Source of the DNA: CAVZTX01 sp963778375
Lineage (GTDB): Bacteria > Chloroflexota > Ktedonobacteria > Ktedonobacterales > Ktedonobacteraceae
Direction: 5' to 3'
Assembly (NCBI GenBank): GCA_963778375.1
Contig: CAVZTX010000016.1
Location: forward strand, 62,001-126,000
DNA: 64,000 nucleotides
The position numbers were made by a program, and so were the translations under genes. A model generated the notes under the pieces. It saw only the letters and a list, made by a program, of their open reading frames with translations, made no database searches and was not told the DNA's origin. Shown in pieces: positions 17,847 to 26,763 of the stretch; positions within the stretch are counted from its first letter, which is position 1; every line of letters starts with the position of its first letter.

Positions 17847-17887
17847 TGGATATTTTCTCCTTTGTGGTTGCGTTTTTTCATGCTTCA

Positions 17888-17918
17888 AGCGTACAATTTC
17901 AAGTGCACTTGAAGTCAA
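17888..17918 (-). promoter_or_regulatory. second MerR-type promoter/operator
   Basis: On the minus strand TTGACT (17913-17918) and TACGCT (17888-17893) are 19 bases apart. The perfect palindrome TTCAAGTGCACTTGAA (17898-17913) fills the spacer. It differs from the thioredoxin site only in the central bases. It reads into the three-gene redox operon and lies just ahead of the divergent MerR gene. Confidence 0.82.
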
Positions 17919-17937
17919 GGAAAAAAGGAGAGCATCT

Positions 17938-18327
17938 ATGGAAGAGATGACGATTGGGGAGGTTGCGCGTCGAGCTGGCATAAGGACTTCTGCTTTGCGT
18001 TACTATGAAAGCGTGGGTCTGCTGCCGCAACCGCGTCGTGTTTATGGAGGGCATAGGCGCTATGATGAACATGTGCTGGAAATCCTGAGTATTTTGCGGA
18101 TGGCTCAGCAGGCAGGTTTTAGTATTGCGGAGATGCATCTGCTGGTAGCGGGCTTTCCGTCGGAAACTCCAGCCTCGGAACGCTGGCAGGTGCTGGTGCA
18201 AAAGAAGCTTGCGGAAGTTGAGGCGGTGATTGTGCATGCGCAACAGACGAAACAGCTTTTGGAAGGGTTATTGGGATGTAGCTGTGTGCGACTGGAGGAG
18301 TGTGTAGAGGGATATGAAAGGATGTAA
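17938..18327 (+). CDS. MerR-family regulator (second), CxCx5C tail
   Basis: A 129-residue one-component regulator with the helix-turn-helix IGEVARRAGIRTSALRYYES, a coiled coil, and a C-terminal GCSCVRLEEC giving CxCx5C. It is a paralogue of the regulator at 15183-15590 with a shorter cysteine tail. AAAAAAGGAG precedes the ATG. It is divergent from the redox operon, shares the promoter region, and overlaps the hydrolase downstream by 14 bases. It probably activates the divergent promoter after binding metal or being oxidised. Confidence 0.88.
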   Translation: MEEMTIGEVARRAGIRTSALRYYESVGLLPQPRRVYGGHRRYDEHVLEILSILRMAQQAGFSIAEMHLLVAGFPSETPASERWQVLVQKKLAEVEAVIVHAQQTKQLLEGLLGCSCVRLEECVEGYERM

Positions 18328-19138
18328 ACCCGTGACAGATGGTTTTGTCGAGATCCCTGGTGCTCGCCTGTATTACGAAATGGCTGGAGATGGGGAACCT
18401 CTCGTCTTGCTTCACGGCGGTTTGCTTGATAGGCGAATGTGGGATGAACAGTTTCCATTCTTCGCCCAGCACTATAGGGTGATTCGCTATGATCGGCGAA
18501 GTGCAGGCAAGAGCGAAACGACACCTTCATTAGAGCTATATACTCATCATCGGGATTTGCATCAGTTGCTCTCGGCGCTCAATATCAAGCGGGCTACGAT
18601 CGTGGGCCTTTCAGAGGGAGGTCGGGTGGCCATTGATTTCTCTATTGCATATCCCGAAATGGTGCAGAAGCTGGTTGTCGTTTCTCCCGCGGTGAGCGGT
18701 TTTGAGTATCATGACGAATGGATCTTCAAACATGGGGAAGCGATGGTACAGGCTCTGAAGCAAAGAGATCTGGCCGGGGCAGTTGAGGAGTTTTTGATTA
18801 TGTGGGTGGATGGACCGTATCGTACTCCCGAGCAGGTTGATCCGGTTGTGAGAGCGCGCGTGCGAGAGATGGTTACCCATGCTTTCCCACTGAGCCGACT
18901 TGCTTCCAACGTACAGTATCTTGATCCTCCCGCTGTTGGTCGGCTTACGGAAATCCATGTCCCAACGCTGATCATAGTGGGAGAGCTAGACACATCCGAT
19001 GTACAGACGATTGGAAAGCTACTACATGAAAAGGTGGCCGGGGCAGAACTGGTGACGATGGCAAATGTTGCTCACACGCTGGTGATGGAAAAACCAGGTG
19101 AGTTTAACGGACTGGTTGATCACTTTTTACGTGGCTAA
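18314..19138 (+). CDS. alpha/beta hydrolase
   Basis: A 274-residue alpha/beta-fold hydrolase, cytosolic. The triad is visible: nucleophile Ser100 in VGLSEGG, Asp226 in VGELDTSD and His254 in NVAHTL; the oxyanion motif is LLHGGLLD. It starts inside the end of the MerR gene (14-base overlap, GAGGGAT upstream), so the two are co-translated. It may remove a compound sensed by that regulator. The substrate is unknown. Confidence 0.88.
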   Translation: MKGCKPVTDGFVEIPGARLYYEMAGDGEPLVLLHGGLLDRRMWDEQFPFFAQHYRVIRYDRRSAGKSETTPSLELYTHHRDLHQLLSALNIKRATIVGLSEGGRVAIDFSIAYPEMVQKLVVVSPAVSGFEYHDEWIFKHGEAMVQALKQRDLAGAVEEFLIMWVDGPYRTPEQVDPVVRARVREMVTHAFPLSRLASNVQYLDPPAVGRLTEIHVPTLIIVGELDTSDVQTIGKLLHEKVAGAELVTMANVAHTLVMEKPGEFNGLVDHFLRG

Positions 19139-19218
19139 CCTTCTTAATGAAGTACAGCAGCCGAATGATCTGGTCATAGGGTTCCAGCAGATTCTTCGTG
19201 AGAGGTACAAAACCTCTT

Positions 19219-19789
19219 TCAATAGCTGTACGTTACCTTTGGCGGTAAGAGTAGTCGGACGGTATCTTGTTCCGAGAGATATCCCTCGCGTTCGATCCAG
19301 CCAACTACACCACGTTTATGCATAGCAGCTTTCGGGAACTTTTGCACCAGTTTCGGTAGGTCTGAGATAGTGCTGCTGGATGGCCCTGGCAGGGCCAGTA
19401 CAGGGCATATTTTCGGCATCCACAACAAGTACAGCATCACCCGGAAAAAAGATGCGAGTTGATGGTGGAAGCATGGTCAGGTTAGGTATGCCTTGCATCG
19501 CAAGGTTCGCCCCCACCCATTCAGGCAATACTTCAGGTACCTGCATCGCTTGTGCGATCTCGGCCAATTCCTCAATCGAGAGCATGGAGAACTGACGTGT
19601 GTTTCGAATGACCGTGCGGCGTGGATAATGTGGCACGCGCACATCAGAGAGACGCGTCAAGCCCGCGTGCAGGTCCCCTTCAAATCCCTCGAAAGTAGCC
19701 TTTACCCCTGGAACGCGCGACGATTCGATTGTATGCTGGTACTGACTGATATAGATGCCGGTGACGATACCTGTGAGTTTTGTCTTCAT
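19219..19789 (-). CDS. MOSC-domain protein, one frameshift
   Basis: MOSC domain (molybdenum-cofactor sulfurase C-terminal type), a sulfur-carrier or Moco-binding fold. The conserved cysteine is Cys130 in ENMPCTGPARAI. The frame ends early at TETGAKVPES; removing one base near 19359 continues it as LPKLVQKFPKAAMHKRGVVGWIE and gives 189 residues, the size of stand-alone MOSC proteins. The target oxidoreductase is not in the window. Confidence 0.78.
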
Positions 19790-19942
19790 ATTACGTGCTA
19801 CTTGTGACTCCTCGGCTCTTTTTTGCTTCTCTTCTATTGTAACATGGGACGTGGTTTTTCTCCCTGACTCCTCGCTGCCTTCGACAGTTTGTAAGAGATT
19901 TTGTGAGCATTCGCAGGCGGCGAGAAGTCTGGAAGAGCCGCA

Positions 19943-21064
19943 TTAAATTGTGCTGACTACCGCTGCCTGGCGACGGAACGACCAGACGGCGATAAGGAAC
20001 AGGGCAACGATGGAGGCGAAGACTACGCCTATGTCCAGCAAGGTCCCGCTGAAGGTGCTTTGTGCCTGTATGGCGTTGGCTGCTCCATCGGCTATATAGT
20101 AGGTTGGCAGGGCTTTGATGGCCTGTGAAAATGGGCTGTTCCCCAACAACTGCGCGAATGGCCCTACGAAGAAAATCGGTAGGATGTAGATGAAGGATAG
20201 CATGCCTGAGAAAGCTCCTGCTGCGGTCGTCGTCTGGAAGATGCTGCCGATCAGCAGTCCAAGCGAGACGCTGAAGATGGAGCCAATCAGCGCAAAGAGC
20301 AACAGCAGTGGAACCTGTCCGACGAAGCCTCCTTTGATGGTCAGGACGATGAATGCCAGTATCAACTGATAGACCAGGCCAACCAGCAACTTGGCAGCTA
20401 TTACGTCAGCGTAGGATGCTGGCGCGACCATCAGCATGCGCAATGTTTTCTTCTCTTTCTCTTCCGCTAGCAGACCTGGAACAAGCGAGGTTCCTACCAG
20501 AAATGAAGCGAGCAGTGCGGCTGCCGTGTATATTACTCCAATATCCTGGAGCGCGTTGTTTGAAGTTGATGGTGGATTCACTGTGGCAACTGTAATATTG
20601 GCGGGTGGTTGTGGATTTGCGATGCTGCGCGAATAGTCGGCGAGTGCGCTTTGCAACAATTGGCGCTGCTGGTTAGCGATCTGGCTACCATCGACATAGA
20701 GACTCAATTGTGGATGAGCGCCCGAACGCAGGCTGGTATCGAAGTCGGCGGGAACTACTAAGCCGAGGGCATATGCAGTGTTTTTATGCGATCCATCCGG
20801 GCCAAAGGCGGCAGCGACATCAGCAGGTGAGTTGGTGTAGGTCACTTTGATGTCGGAAAATGCACCGTCTACGACCTGCTCCACACCCGATTTGGCGGGA
20901 TTGTATATCAGAGCATTGGTTGTATGACCGCCGAGTAGTATGCCTATTACAACGAATAGCACCGCGAGGAAAATCGGGGTCATCAGCATAGTTAACGTTG
21001 ATTTGTTTAAGAGAATGTCCAGCGCGTCCTTGCGAGCTATAGCGAGAATTGAACGAATATGCAT
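19943..21064 (-). CDS. ABC-2 type permease (NatB-like)
   Basis: Membrane subunit of an ABC exporter, 373 residues. One N-terminal membrane helix (about 22-46) is followed by a large outside domain and then five helices from about 180, the ABC-2/NatB layout. The ATG at 21064 has AAGGAGG. The ATPase gene lies 13 bases upstream and forms the complex. The pair could extrude sodium, a drug or a peptide; the substrate is not readable. Confidence 0.88.
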   Translation of the reverse strand: MHIRSILAIARKDALDILLNKSTLTMLMTPIFLAVLFVVIGILLGGHTTNALIYNPAKSGVEQVVDGAFSDIKVTYTNSPADVAAAFGPDGSHKNTAYALGLVVPADFDTSLRSGAHPQLSLYVDGSQIANQQRQLLQSALADYSRSIANPQPPANITVATVNPPSTSNNALQDIGVIYTAAALLASFLVGTSLVPGLLAEEKEKKTLRMLMVAPASYADVIAAKLLVGLVYQLILAFIVLTIKGGFVGQVPLLLLFALIGSIFSVSLGLLIGSIFQTTTAAGAFSGMLSFIYILPIFFVGPFAQLLGNSPFSQAIKALPTYYIADGAANAIQAQSTFSGTLLDIGVVFASIVALFLIAVWSFRRQAAVVSTI

Positions 21065-21077
21065 GTTAGCATCCTCC

Positions 21078-21965
21078 TTATGCCGGGCGTACGCCAGCAA
21101 TTTCGATAAAGACTTCTTCTAATGTGGCTTCGCGCGAGTGAACGGCGCGTACTTTGCCCTGGGCCATCCACTGCGCCAGTTTTTGCTGATCAGTAGGGTC
21201 GTCGAGACTTAAGGTCGTCTCGTTGAATGGACCGTTGCCGTTTTGAGTGTGCAAGACTTCTTCCAGCGTTACAGAGAGTGAGCGTCGACCGTGCGCGAGC
21301 TTTAAATTGCGCGGTGTGTCGTTGGCGACGAGTCGTCCATTGACGATGAAGGCTACATGTTGGCAGAGTTGGTCAGCCTCCTCCATTATGTGAGTGGTCA
21401 GCAGGATGGTGATGCCTTCCTGGCTGAGCTGCTTGACGGTTTGGCGAACTTCACGCGCTGAGATTGGGTCCAGACCACGACTCGGTTCGTCGAGAAAAAG
21501 CATAGGTGGACGATGCAATAGGGCACGGGCGATCATGATACGTTGTTTCATGCCGTTAGAAAAGGTGCGTATGGGATCTTTGGCGCGGTCGCGCAGCTTT
21601 ACGAGATCGAGGACCTCGTCTACGCGGCTTTTTGACAGTCCATAGAGCCAGCAGGAAAATTCGAGATTTAGCCGTGCTGAGAGTCGCTCGTAGAGGTTTT
21701 GTTCCTCGAAGACGACTCCGATGCGCTCTTTGAGTTGTGCGCGCTCTTTGACTATGTCACAACCGGCAACAATGGCGCTGCCACCGCTGGGATCGATTTG
21801 TCCGGTAAGCATTCGAATGGTGGTTGTCTTGCCTGCGCCGTTGGGACCGAGTAACCCGAAGATTTCGCCTCGGCGTGTGCTGAAGCTGATGCCTGCTACA
21901 GCTTCTTTGTTGCCGAAGGTGCGCCGCAGGTCGTGGGCCTCGATCATGAGTTCAGAGTTTATCAT
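21078..21965 (-). CDS. ABC transporter ATP-binding protein (NatA-like)
   Basis: A 295-residue nucleotide-binding subunit with Walker A GPNGAGKT (40-47), signature FSNGMKQR, Walker B MLFLDEPSRGLD and H-loop TTHIMEEAD, so catalytically complete. A C-terminal extension of about 75 residues is usual for this exporter class. GGAGG precedes the ATG. It is divergent from the ABC-LytTR regulator gene, and the 296-base region between them is the likely control site. Confidence 0.93.
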   Translation of the reverse strand: MINSELMIEAHDLRRTFGNKEAVAGISFSTRRGEIFGLLGPNGAGKTTTIRMLTGQIDPSGGSAIVAGCDIVKERAQLKERIGVVFEEQNLYERLSARLNLEFSCWLYGLSKSRVDEVLDLVKLRDRAKDPIRTFSNGMKQRIMIARALLHRPPMLFLDEPSRGLDPISAREVRQTVKQLSQEGITILLTTHIMEEADQLCQHVAFIVNGRLVANDTPRNLKLAHGRRSLSVTLEEVLHTQNGNGPFNETTLSLDDPTDQQKLAQWMAQGKVRAVHSREATLEEVFIEIAGVRPA

Positions 21966-22151
21966 AGATTATTTCCTCCAATATGGCCGATATGTCGATG
22001 ATGGTTGCGATCAATTGAGTTCTACGGGTGTCGTTGTATCGCGTTGATGAAACTGTAACATGGGATGAAATGGGGCGCTATAAATTTTGGCTGAGTGGAG
22101 TAAAAATAATGGTAAGAGGCGCATTTGTAGGGGTGAGTGAGCGGATGATCC

Positions 22152-22200
22152 GTTGAATGGAGTAAATTGAGGGTTGAATGATGGGCACCTGTGCTACAAT
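22152..22200 (+). promoter_or_regulatory. possible LytTR direct-repeat operator and promoter
   Basis: GTTGAATG occurs twice (22152-22159 and 22173-22180), 21 bases start to start, which is the two-turn spacing LytTR proteins use. A -10-like TACAAT follows at 22195-22200, about 60 bases before the ABC-LytTR gene. The match to a LytTR consensus is partial. Confidence 0.45.
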
Positions 22201-22261
22201 ACTTGCGGACGATACAGGTTGTGCTGTTTTATTTACTCGATAATGCGGAGTTTCTCGCGGG

Positions 22262-23275
22262 ATGTTACAGGTACGACGGCTAGAAAAAATCATTGAGAAC
22301 CGCAGCGCTTTATATATTGAGCAGCTTGATATTCAGGCTGGTGATGTGGTTGCTGTCGTTGGATTGACCGGTAGCGGTAAGACGCTGTTGGTTCGGCTGC
22401 TTTCTGGGACGATGGCTCCCAGTGGTGGCAAGGTGCTCCTTGACGGGCAGGATATTCACCAGGTTCCGAGAGTACGTGCCTGCACCGGGGTGCTTTTTCA
22501 AGAGGATTTGCTTTACGAGCGACAGACGGCGCAAGATAACCTGGAACTCTACTGCCAACTCCATAAGTTGCCTCGGAGCCGCGCCAGTGAAGTACTGGAG
22601 CAAGTGGGGATGAGTGATCAGGCTCGTCAGCGCGTTTCCAAGCTCGCTCCGAGCGCCCAACGTCGGCTGGCTTTTGCACGAACTCTGATCGGGCGTCCTT
22701 CTATTCTGCTCCTTGATTTGCCTACGTTACGCACGGACCTGGATACTCAGACATTGTTCGCACGGCTGATTACGCAGGCAGCAAATGAAGGCGCTAGCGT
22801 TCTTTTGACCGAAGAGGATCTGACTTGGGCCGGTAGGTTCTGCACACACATTGTGGAATTGGAAGATGGACGCATCATCAGTAAGCGCGTGCGCGAACAA
22901 GAATCAGGGCAAGTGGTACCGGCGGCACCAGAGCACCTTACTCCCTATAAAGTACCGGCACGCAAAGAGGATCGTATCATACTCTATGACCCCGGTGACA
23001 TCCTCTATGCCAGCAGTCGCGAGGGTAAAACCTACTTGCGCACCGCCGCTGAAGAGGCAGCCACCAGTCTCACTTTACAGGAACTCGAAACTCGCCTTAT
23101 AGGACGAGGGTTTTTCAAAGCACATCGCGCTTATCTGGTTAATTTGCAGCATATAAAAGCAGTGATTCAATATACGCGCAATAGTTATACTCTGCAACTC
23201 AACGATCAGCAAGAAACGATGATTCCCCTCAGCAAGCAAAGTGAGAAGGAATTGCAGAGTCTACTGGGCTATTAG
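22262..23275 (+). CDS. ABC-ATPase-like/LytTR fusion regulator
   Basis: A 337-residue fusion of an ABC-type nucleotide-binding domain (1-210) with a C-terminal LytTR DNA-binding domain (about 238-335, ILYASSREGKTYLRT, GFFKAHRAYLVNL). Walker A GLTGSGKT (34-41) is intact. The signature reads KLAPSAQRR, the residue after the Walker B Asp152 is Leu instead of Glu (LLLDLPTLRTD), and no H-loop histidine is seen (LLTEEDL). It may bind ATP but is unlikely to cycle. It lies opposite the NatAB operon and probably controls it, perhaps sensing the state of the exporter. Confidence 0.87.
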   Translation: MLQVRRLEKIIENRSALYIEQLDIQAGDVVAVVGLTGSGKTLLVRLLSGTMAPSGGKVLLDGQDIHQVPRVRACTGVLFQEDLLYERQTAQDNLELYCQLHKLPRSRASEVLEQVGMSDQARQRVSKLAPSAQRRLAFARTLIGRPSILLLDLPTLRTDLDTQTLFARLITQAANEGASVLLTEEDLTWAGRFCTHIVELEDGRIISKRVREQESGQVVPAAPEHLTPYKVPARKEDRIILYDPGDILYASSREGKTYLRTAAEEAATSLTLQELETRLIGRGFFKAHRAYLVNLQHIKAVIQYTRNSYTLQLNDQQETMIPLSKQSEKELQSLLGY

Positions 23276-23287
23276 ATAGCTCAGTAG
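23261..23287. terminator. hairpin at the end of the LytTR gene
   Basis: CTACTGGGCTAT pairs with ATAGCTCAGTAG over 12 bp (one G-T pair) around the stop codon TAG. It lies between convergent genes and no T-tract follows. Confidence 0.5.
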
Positions 23288-23299
23288 ATTGACCTGGGA

Positions 23300-23677
23300 T
23301 CAAGTAGTTTTCGAGGTTCGCCAGATTATTCGGAAAGTGAGACGGAGGGGTGGGCATGGGTGGAGTGTTACGACCTCAACCTTTGAATGCTCATCCCCTT
23401 TCTCTAACCCTCCCTCATTTGCTTGTGGGAGTTCTTGAAGGCTTTTGTTGTCTGAAGGCTCTTGATCTAACCTCAGTTCATGCAGGGTTTTCTGATAGAT
23501 TGTAGACAGACTGCGACGATAAAGAGGAAGAGGGAAGCGTTCGCCACTTTCCCATCTTCCCACAGTCTTTACGCCGACCCCGATTTTTTCCGCAATTTCT
23601 GCTTGAGTCCACGAGCGTTGTTCACGCTCTTTTCTTATTAGCTCGTTCCAGGGAAGCTGGTTCGGTTGGTTTTCCAT
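23300..23677 (-). CDS. short XRE-family helix-turn-helix protein
   Basis: A 125-residue protein with an XRE/Cro helix-turn-helix (WTQAEIAEKIGVGVKTVGRWE, about 22-42) and a low-complexity tail. AAAGG stands before the ATG. Such N-termini usually belong to longer proteins with an ATPase or repeat domain, and none follows here, so it may be a truncated relic. No phage genes are nearby. Confidence 0.65.
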   Translation of the reverse strand: MENQPNQLPWNELIRKEREQRSWTQAEIAEKIGVGVKTVGRWESGERFPLPLYRRSLSTIYQKTLHELRLDQEPSDNKSLQELPQANEGGLEKGDEHSKVEVVTLHPCPPLRLTFRIIWRTSKTT

Positions 23678-23909
23678 GAGCACCTTTCTTGTCTCACAAT
23701 GGATCAATTCACGGTGTGATCAGAAAATTCCGATAAGTAAAACGACACTTTTTCTCAGGTTTTATTGTAAAACTTCTCCTTTTTACCTCGAAATCGCTTT
23801 ACTGAACTTCCTATGTATTTGCAATAATTCACCTCACTTATTTGGACGGAATTCGTGCCAAAACTTCAAACACTTCCCTTTTTCTCAAATATCAAGTAGA
23901 ATATACAGA

Positions 23910-23923
23910 GTCATACGTATGAC
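23910..23923. promoter_or_regulatory. candidate LacI-family operator
   Basis: The perfect 14-bp palindrome GTCATACGTATGAC has a central CG step, as LacI-family operators do, and lies 43 bases before the LacI-type gene. It fits autoregulation of the regulator-transporter pair. Confidence 0.6.
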
Positions 23924-23966
23924 CCAGTAGATATTTTATGAAATATAAAAAGAGTGAGAGACTGAT

Positions 23967-25019
23967 ATGCCTGAGGAGCGACAGATACGCCAGCGGCCAG
24001 GGACACAGTTGCCGACAAGTTTTGATGTGGCAAAGCGGGCTGGGGTGTCACAATCGACGGTTTCGTTGGTGCTGAATGGGAAGGCGGCGGGTCGTGTATC
24101 TGAGCGGACGCAGGAGGCTATCTTGAGGGTAGCGCAGGAACTTGGATATCAGCCTTCTATGGCAGGGCGCATGCTGCGTCTCGGGCGTACCCATGTCGCT
24201 GCGCTGATTATTCCTGATGTCAGTAACCCGGTTTTCGCGACTGTGCTTCTGGGCGCTGAACAGGCCGCACGGCTGCGCAACTATACAGTTGTCCAGGTCA
24301 GTACAGGCAACGACCCCGACTGGCAACTACGCATCGTCCATGCCCTTGCTACCCGTTCGATTGATGGCTTCATTCTTTTTTCGCTAGACCTTCTGGAAAG
24401 CACTCACCTGGAACTGCTGCGCGGCAATGCTGTAATCGTTGATGGATATTCACCAGAGTTTCCGTCGCTACTGCTGGATATCGAATATGGTGCATCCACG
24501 GCTATGGAGCATCTACTGGGCCTGGGGCATCGCAGGATTGCCCATCTGGCAGCGCATATCGATGTGGAAACATTTCGTGTGCGCCAGCGTATCTATGAAC
24601 GCATGTTGAATGAGGCCGGGATTGTGCCGCGTGCGGAGTACCAGACGACAGCGGGCATCAATATTGAAGAGGCTTGTAGGGCCGCACTTGACCTGCTAGG
24701 TAGATCAGAGCCGCCGACGGCAATTTTTTGTGACGATGATCTGATGGCGGCTGGCGTCTACCAAGCTGCTCGGAAGTTGCATGTGCGCGTGCCAGATGAT
24801 CTTTCAATTGTGGGATTCTGCGATGGTTTGGTGGCGCATTTGTTAGACCCACCCTTGACCACGGTTGCGATACCGATGCAGGAGCTTGGTCGACGAGCCA
24901 TGGAGCTACTGCTTACAGGCCTGGAAACCGAGCTTGCCCCTTTCGTGCAGACAGTTCCTCTAGATTTTGTAGTGCGGGAATCGACGGCTCCTCCACAAGA
25001 GGATGCTTTGCGAAGCTAA
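23967..25019 (+). CDS. LacI-family transcription regulator
   Basis: A 350-residue regulator with a helix-turn-helix (TSFDVAKRAGVSQSTVSLVLNG split near 17-38), the hinge helix region PSMAGRMLRLGRT, and a periplasmic-binding-like sensor domain from about 63. It probably represses until a sugar or related metabolite binds. The palindrome at 23910-23923 is its likely site. The transporter gene follows by 15 bases and should be in the same transcript. Confidence 0.92.
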   Translation: MPEERQIRQRPGTQLPTSFDVAKRAGVSQSTVSLVLNGKAAGRVSERTQEAILRVAQELGYQPSMAGRMLRLGRTHVAALIIPDVSNPVFATVLLGAEQAARLRNYTVVQVSTGNDPDWQLRIVHALATRSIDGFILFSLDLLESTHLELLRGNAVIVDGYSPEFPSLLLDIEYGASTAMEHLLGLGHRRIAHLAAHIDVETFRVRQRIYERMLNEAGIVPRAEYQTTAGINIEEACRAALDLLGRSEPPTAIFCDDDLMAAGVYQAARKLHVRVPDDLSIVGFCDGLVAHLLDPPLTTVAIPMQELGRRAMELLLTGLETELAPFVQTVPLDFVVRESTAPPQEDALRS

Positions 25020-25034
25020 TGAAAGGCAACTTCT

Positions 25035-25901
25035 GTGCGACTGCGCGGATTTCTCTTTACCCTGATAACGGCCTGTATGTTCGGCCTGGGCGCTGTTCTG
25101 GCCAAACTACTCGGTGAAGCCTTTACTCCGTTCTTTGTCTCATGGCTTGCCTTGTTGGGTGGCGGATTGTGTGTCGCTGCATGCCAGATTTTCCGGCGCA
25201 AACCATTGCTGCCCCCTTTGACGCGTAGCAGTTGGATTGATTTGCTGCTGTTTGCCAGCATTGGGACGGCGCTACCATTGGTATGTGTGATTGTAGGACT
25301 GCCCTTGACCAGCGCCATTACGGGCAGCTTTCTGCTGCAATTACAGGCACCCGTGGCTCTCATTTTTGCTTTGTTCTTTCTGAAGGAGAAAATCTCCTGG
25401 AAGCAGTTGGCAGGCATTATGTTCTTGCTTGTGGGCAGCTTGCTGGTCATTCTGCGCGATGTGCGTGGGCCAATTGAGATTAGCGGCGGTCAAGGCGACC
25501 TGTTCGTGCTGATTGCGGCCGTGGGGATAGGCTTCGCTTACATACCTGGCAAACGTCTCACTGAGCACGGTGATACTTTCCAGATTAACCTGCTACGCCT
25601 ATTGATCGGCTCATTGTTTCTTGTACCGTTTCTGGCTTTGCAAGCAAACGGGTTACTCATGCCATTCTCGTGGTCTCTGATCGGCCTGCTGGTCATTTAT
25701 ATCGTAGCAAATTTTGGCGTAGGGTATATTCTTCTGCAGGTTAGCCTTGGTTTGTTGCAGGCCTGGGAGGTTTCAGCAATCACGCAGACCTTGCCGTTGT
25801 TCTCAACCGTTTTTGCTGTGCTGCTGCTGCACGAATCGCTGACTATCTTGCAAGTGATCGGCGGCTGTATCATTCTGGCAGGTGGTCTCCTGACGATCTA
25901 A
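25035..25901 (+). CDS. EamA/DMT-family transporter
   Basis: A 288-residue membrane protein with ten hydrophobic segments in two EamA repeats (ALIFALFFLKEK ends the first, VFAVLLLHESL lies in the second). The start is GTG with GAAAGG upstream. It follows the LacI gene by 15 bases and the methyltransferase comes 23 bases later, so the three may be one operon controlled by the sugar-type regulator. The substrate is unknown. Confidence 0.87.
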   Translation: MRLRGFLFTLITACMFGLGAVLAKLLGEAFTPFFVSWLALLGGGLCVAACQIFRRKPLLPPLTRSSWIDLLLFASIGTALPLVCVIVGLPLTSAITGSFLLQLQAPVALIFALFFLKEKISWKQLAGIMFLLVGSLLVILRDVRGPIEISGGQGDLFVLIAAVGIGFAYIPGKRLTEHGDTFQINLLRLLIGSLFLVPFLALQANGLLMPFSWSLIGLLVIYIVANFGVGYILLQVSLGLLQAWEVSAITQTLPLFSTVFAVLLLHESLTILQVIGGCIILAGGLLTI

Positions 25902-25924
25902 CCTGCCATCAAAGGAGGTATAAC

Positions 25925-26617
25925 ATGGATTTTTCAAGGTATGATGTGCGCAAGTATCCGACGGTTTCGGTTCAGGAAGGATACGGAGAGTGGGTACAGA
26001 CTTACGAGGATACTGTACAGGATGTGATGGATCTACGTTTGCTGGCACGCATCCGGTCGATCCACTGGGGTGAGTTAGAGCAAGTCGCGGATTTAGCGTG
26101 TGGAACGGGGCGCATCGGTGCGTGGCTGAAGCAACAGAGAGTGCAGGCCATTGACGGGGTAGATCTGACTGCTGAAATGCTGGATGTTGCACGAGGCAAG
26201 GAGATTTACCGGCAATTGTTTGTTGGGAACGTACTGGATATTCCGTTAGAAAGTGATCGCTATGAGGGAATAACAATGGCACTGGCGGATGAACATTTGC
26301 CGGATATGCGCCCCCTGTATAGGGAAGCGGCACGCATTACGCGCTCACAGGGATACTTCGTTATTGTTGGGTATCATCCCTTCTTCCTTTTGAATGGGGT
26401 TCCGACGCATTTTCATCGTGCGACGGGTGAGCCTTTGACCATCCAGTGTTACGTGCATCTTTTCAGTGATCATGTTCAGGCAGCTCTTGAGTCAGGTTGG
26501 TCGTTGGCCGAGATGCATGAAGGGATTGTCGACGAGGAATGTGTTGCCAGCAAGCCAAATTGGGAGCGTTACATGAACTGGCCGATCACTTTCGCGATGG
26601 TGTGGCGGAAGCGGTAG
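25925..26617 (+). CDS. class I SAM-dependent methyltransferase
   Basis: A 230-residue cytosolic methyltransferase. Motif I is VADLACGTGRIG (about 53-64), the acidic ribose-binding loop is GVDLTAEML, and a post-motif segment LVGN/DIPLESDRYEG follows. AAAGGAGG precedes the ATG. It is the last gene of the LacI-led run, closed by the hairpin at 26626-26681. The acceptor is unknown. Confidence 0.88.
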   Translation: MDFSRYDVRKYPTVSVQEGYGEWVQTYEDTVQDVMDLRLLARIRSIHWGELEQVADLACGTGRIGAWLKQQRVQAIDGVDLTAEMLDVARGKEIYRQLFVGNVLDIPLESDRYEGITMALADEHLPDMRPLYREAARITRSQGYFVIVGYHPFFLLNGVPTHFHRATGEPLTIQCYVHLFSDHVQAALESGWSLAEMHEGIVDEECVASKPNWERYMNWPITFAMVWRKR

Positions 26618-26625
26618 CACAGAGC

Positions 26626-26681
26626 GAAGGGAGAATTGGGGGTTTCCTTATGCGGGTGAGCAAGGAAAACGTTCTCCCTTC
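26626..26681. terminator. long hairpin terminator between convergent units
   Basis: GAAGGGAGAA (26626-26635) pairs with TTCTCCCTTC (26672-26681), and inside it TTTCCTT pairs with AAGGAAA. CTTTC follows on the plus strand. It separates the methyltransferase from the ParA operon, which ends at 26764 on the other strand. Confidence 0.65.
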
Positions 26682-26763
26682 TTTCATGCTTGCAAAGGTT
26701 ATGTCGTTGGAGGTGACGAAAAAGTTCCCGTTCATTTTTCTTGCGCAAGGATATGCAGTTTTG

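Noticed and set aside
23300..23677. XRE protein as a prophage repressor
   Set aside because: No integrase, structural or lysis genes around; the protein looks like a shortened regulator of a common family.
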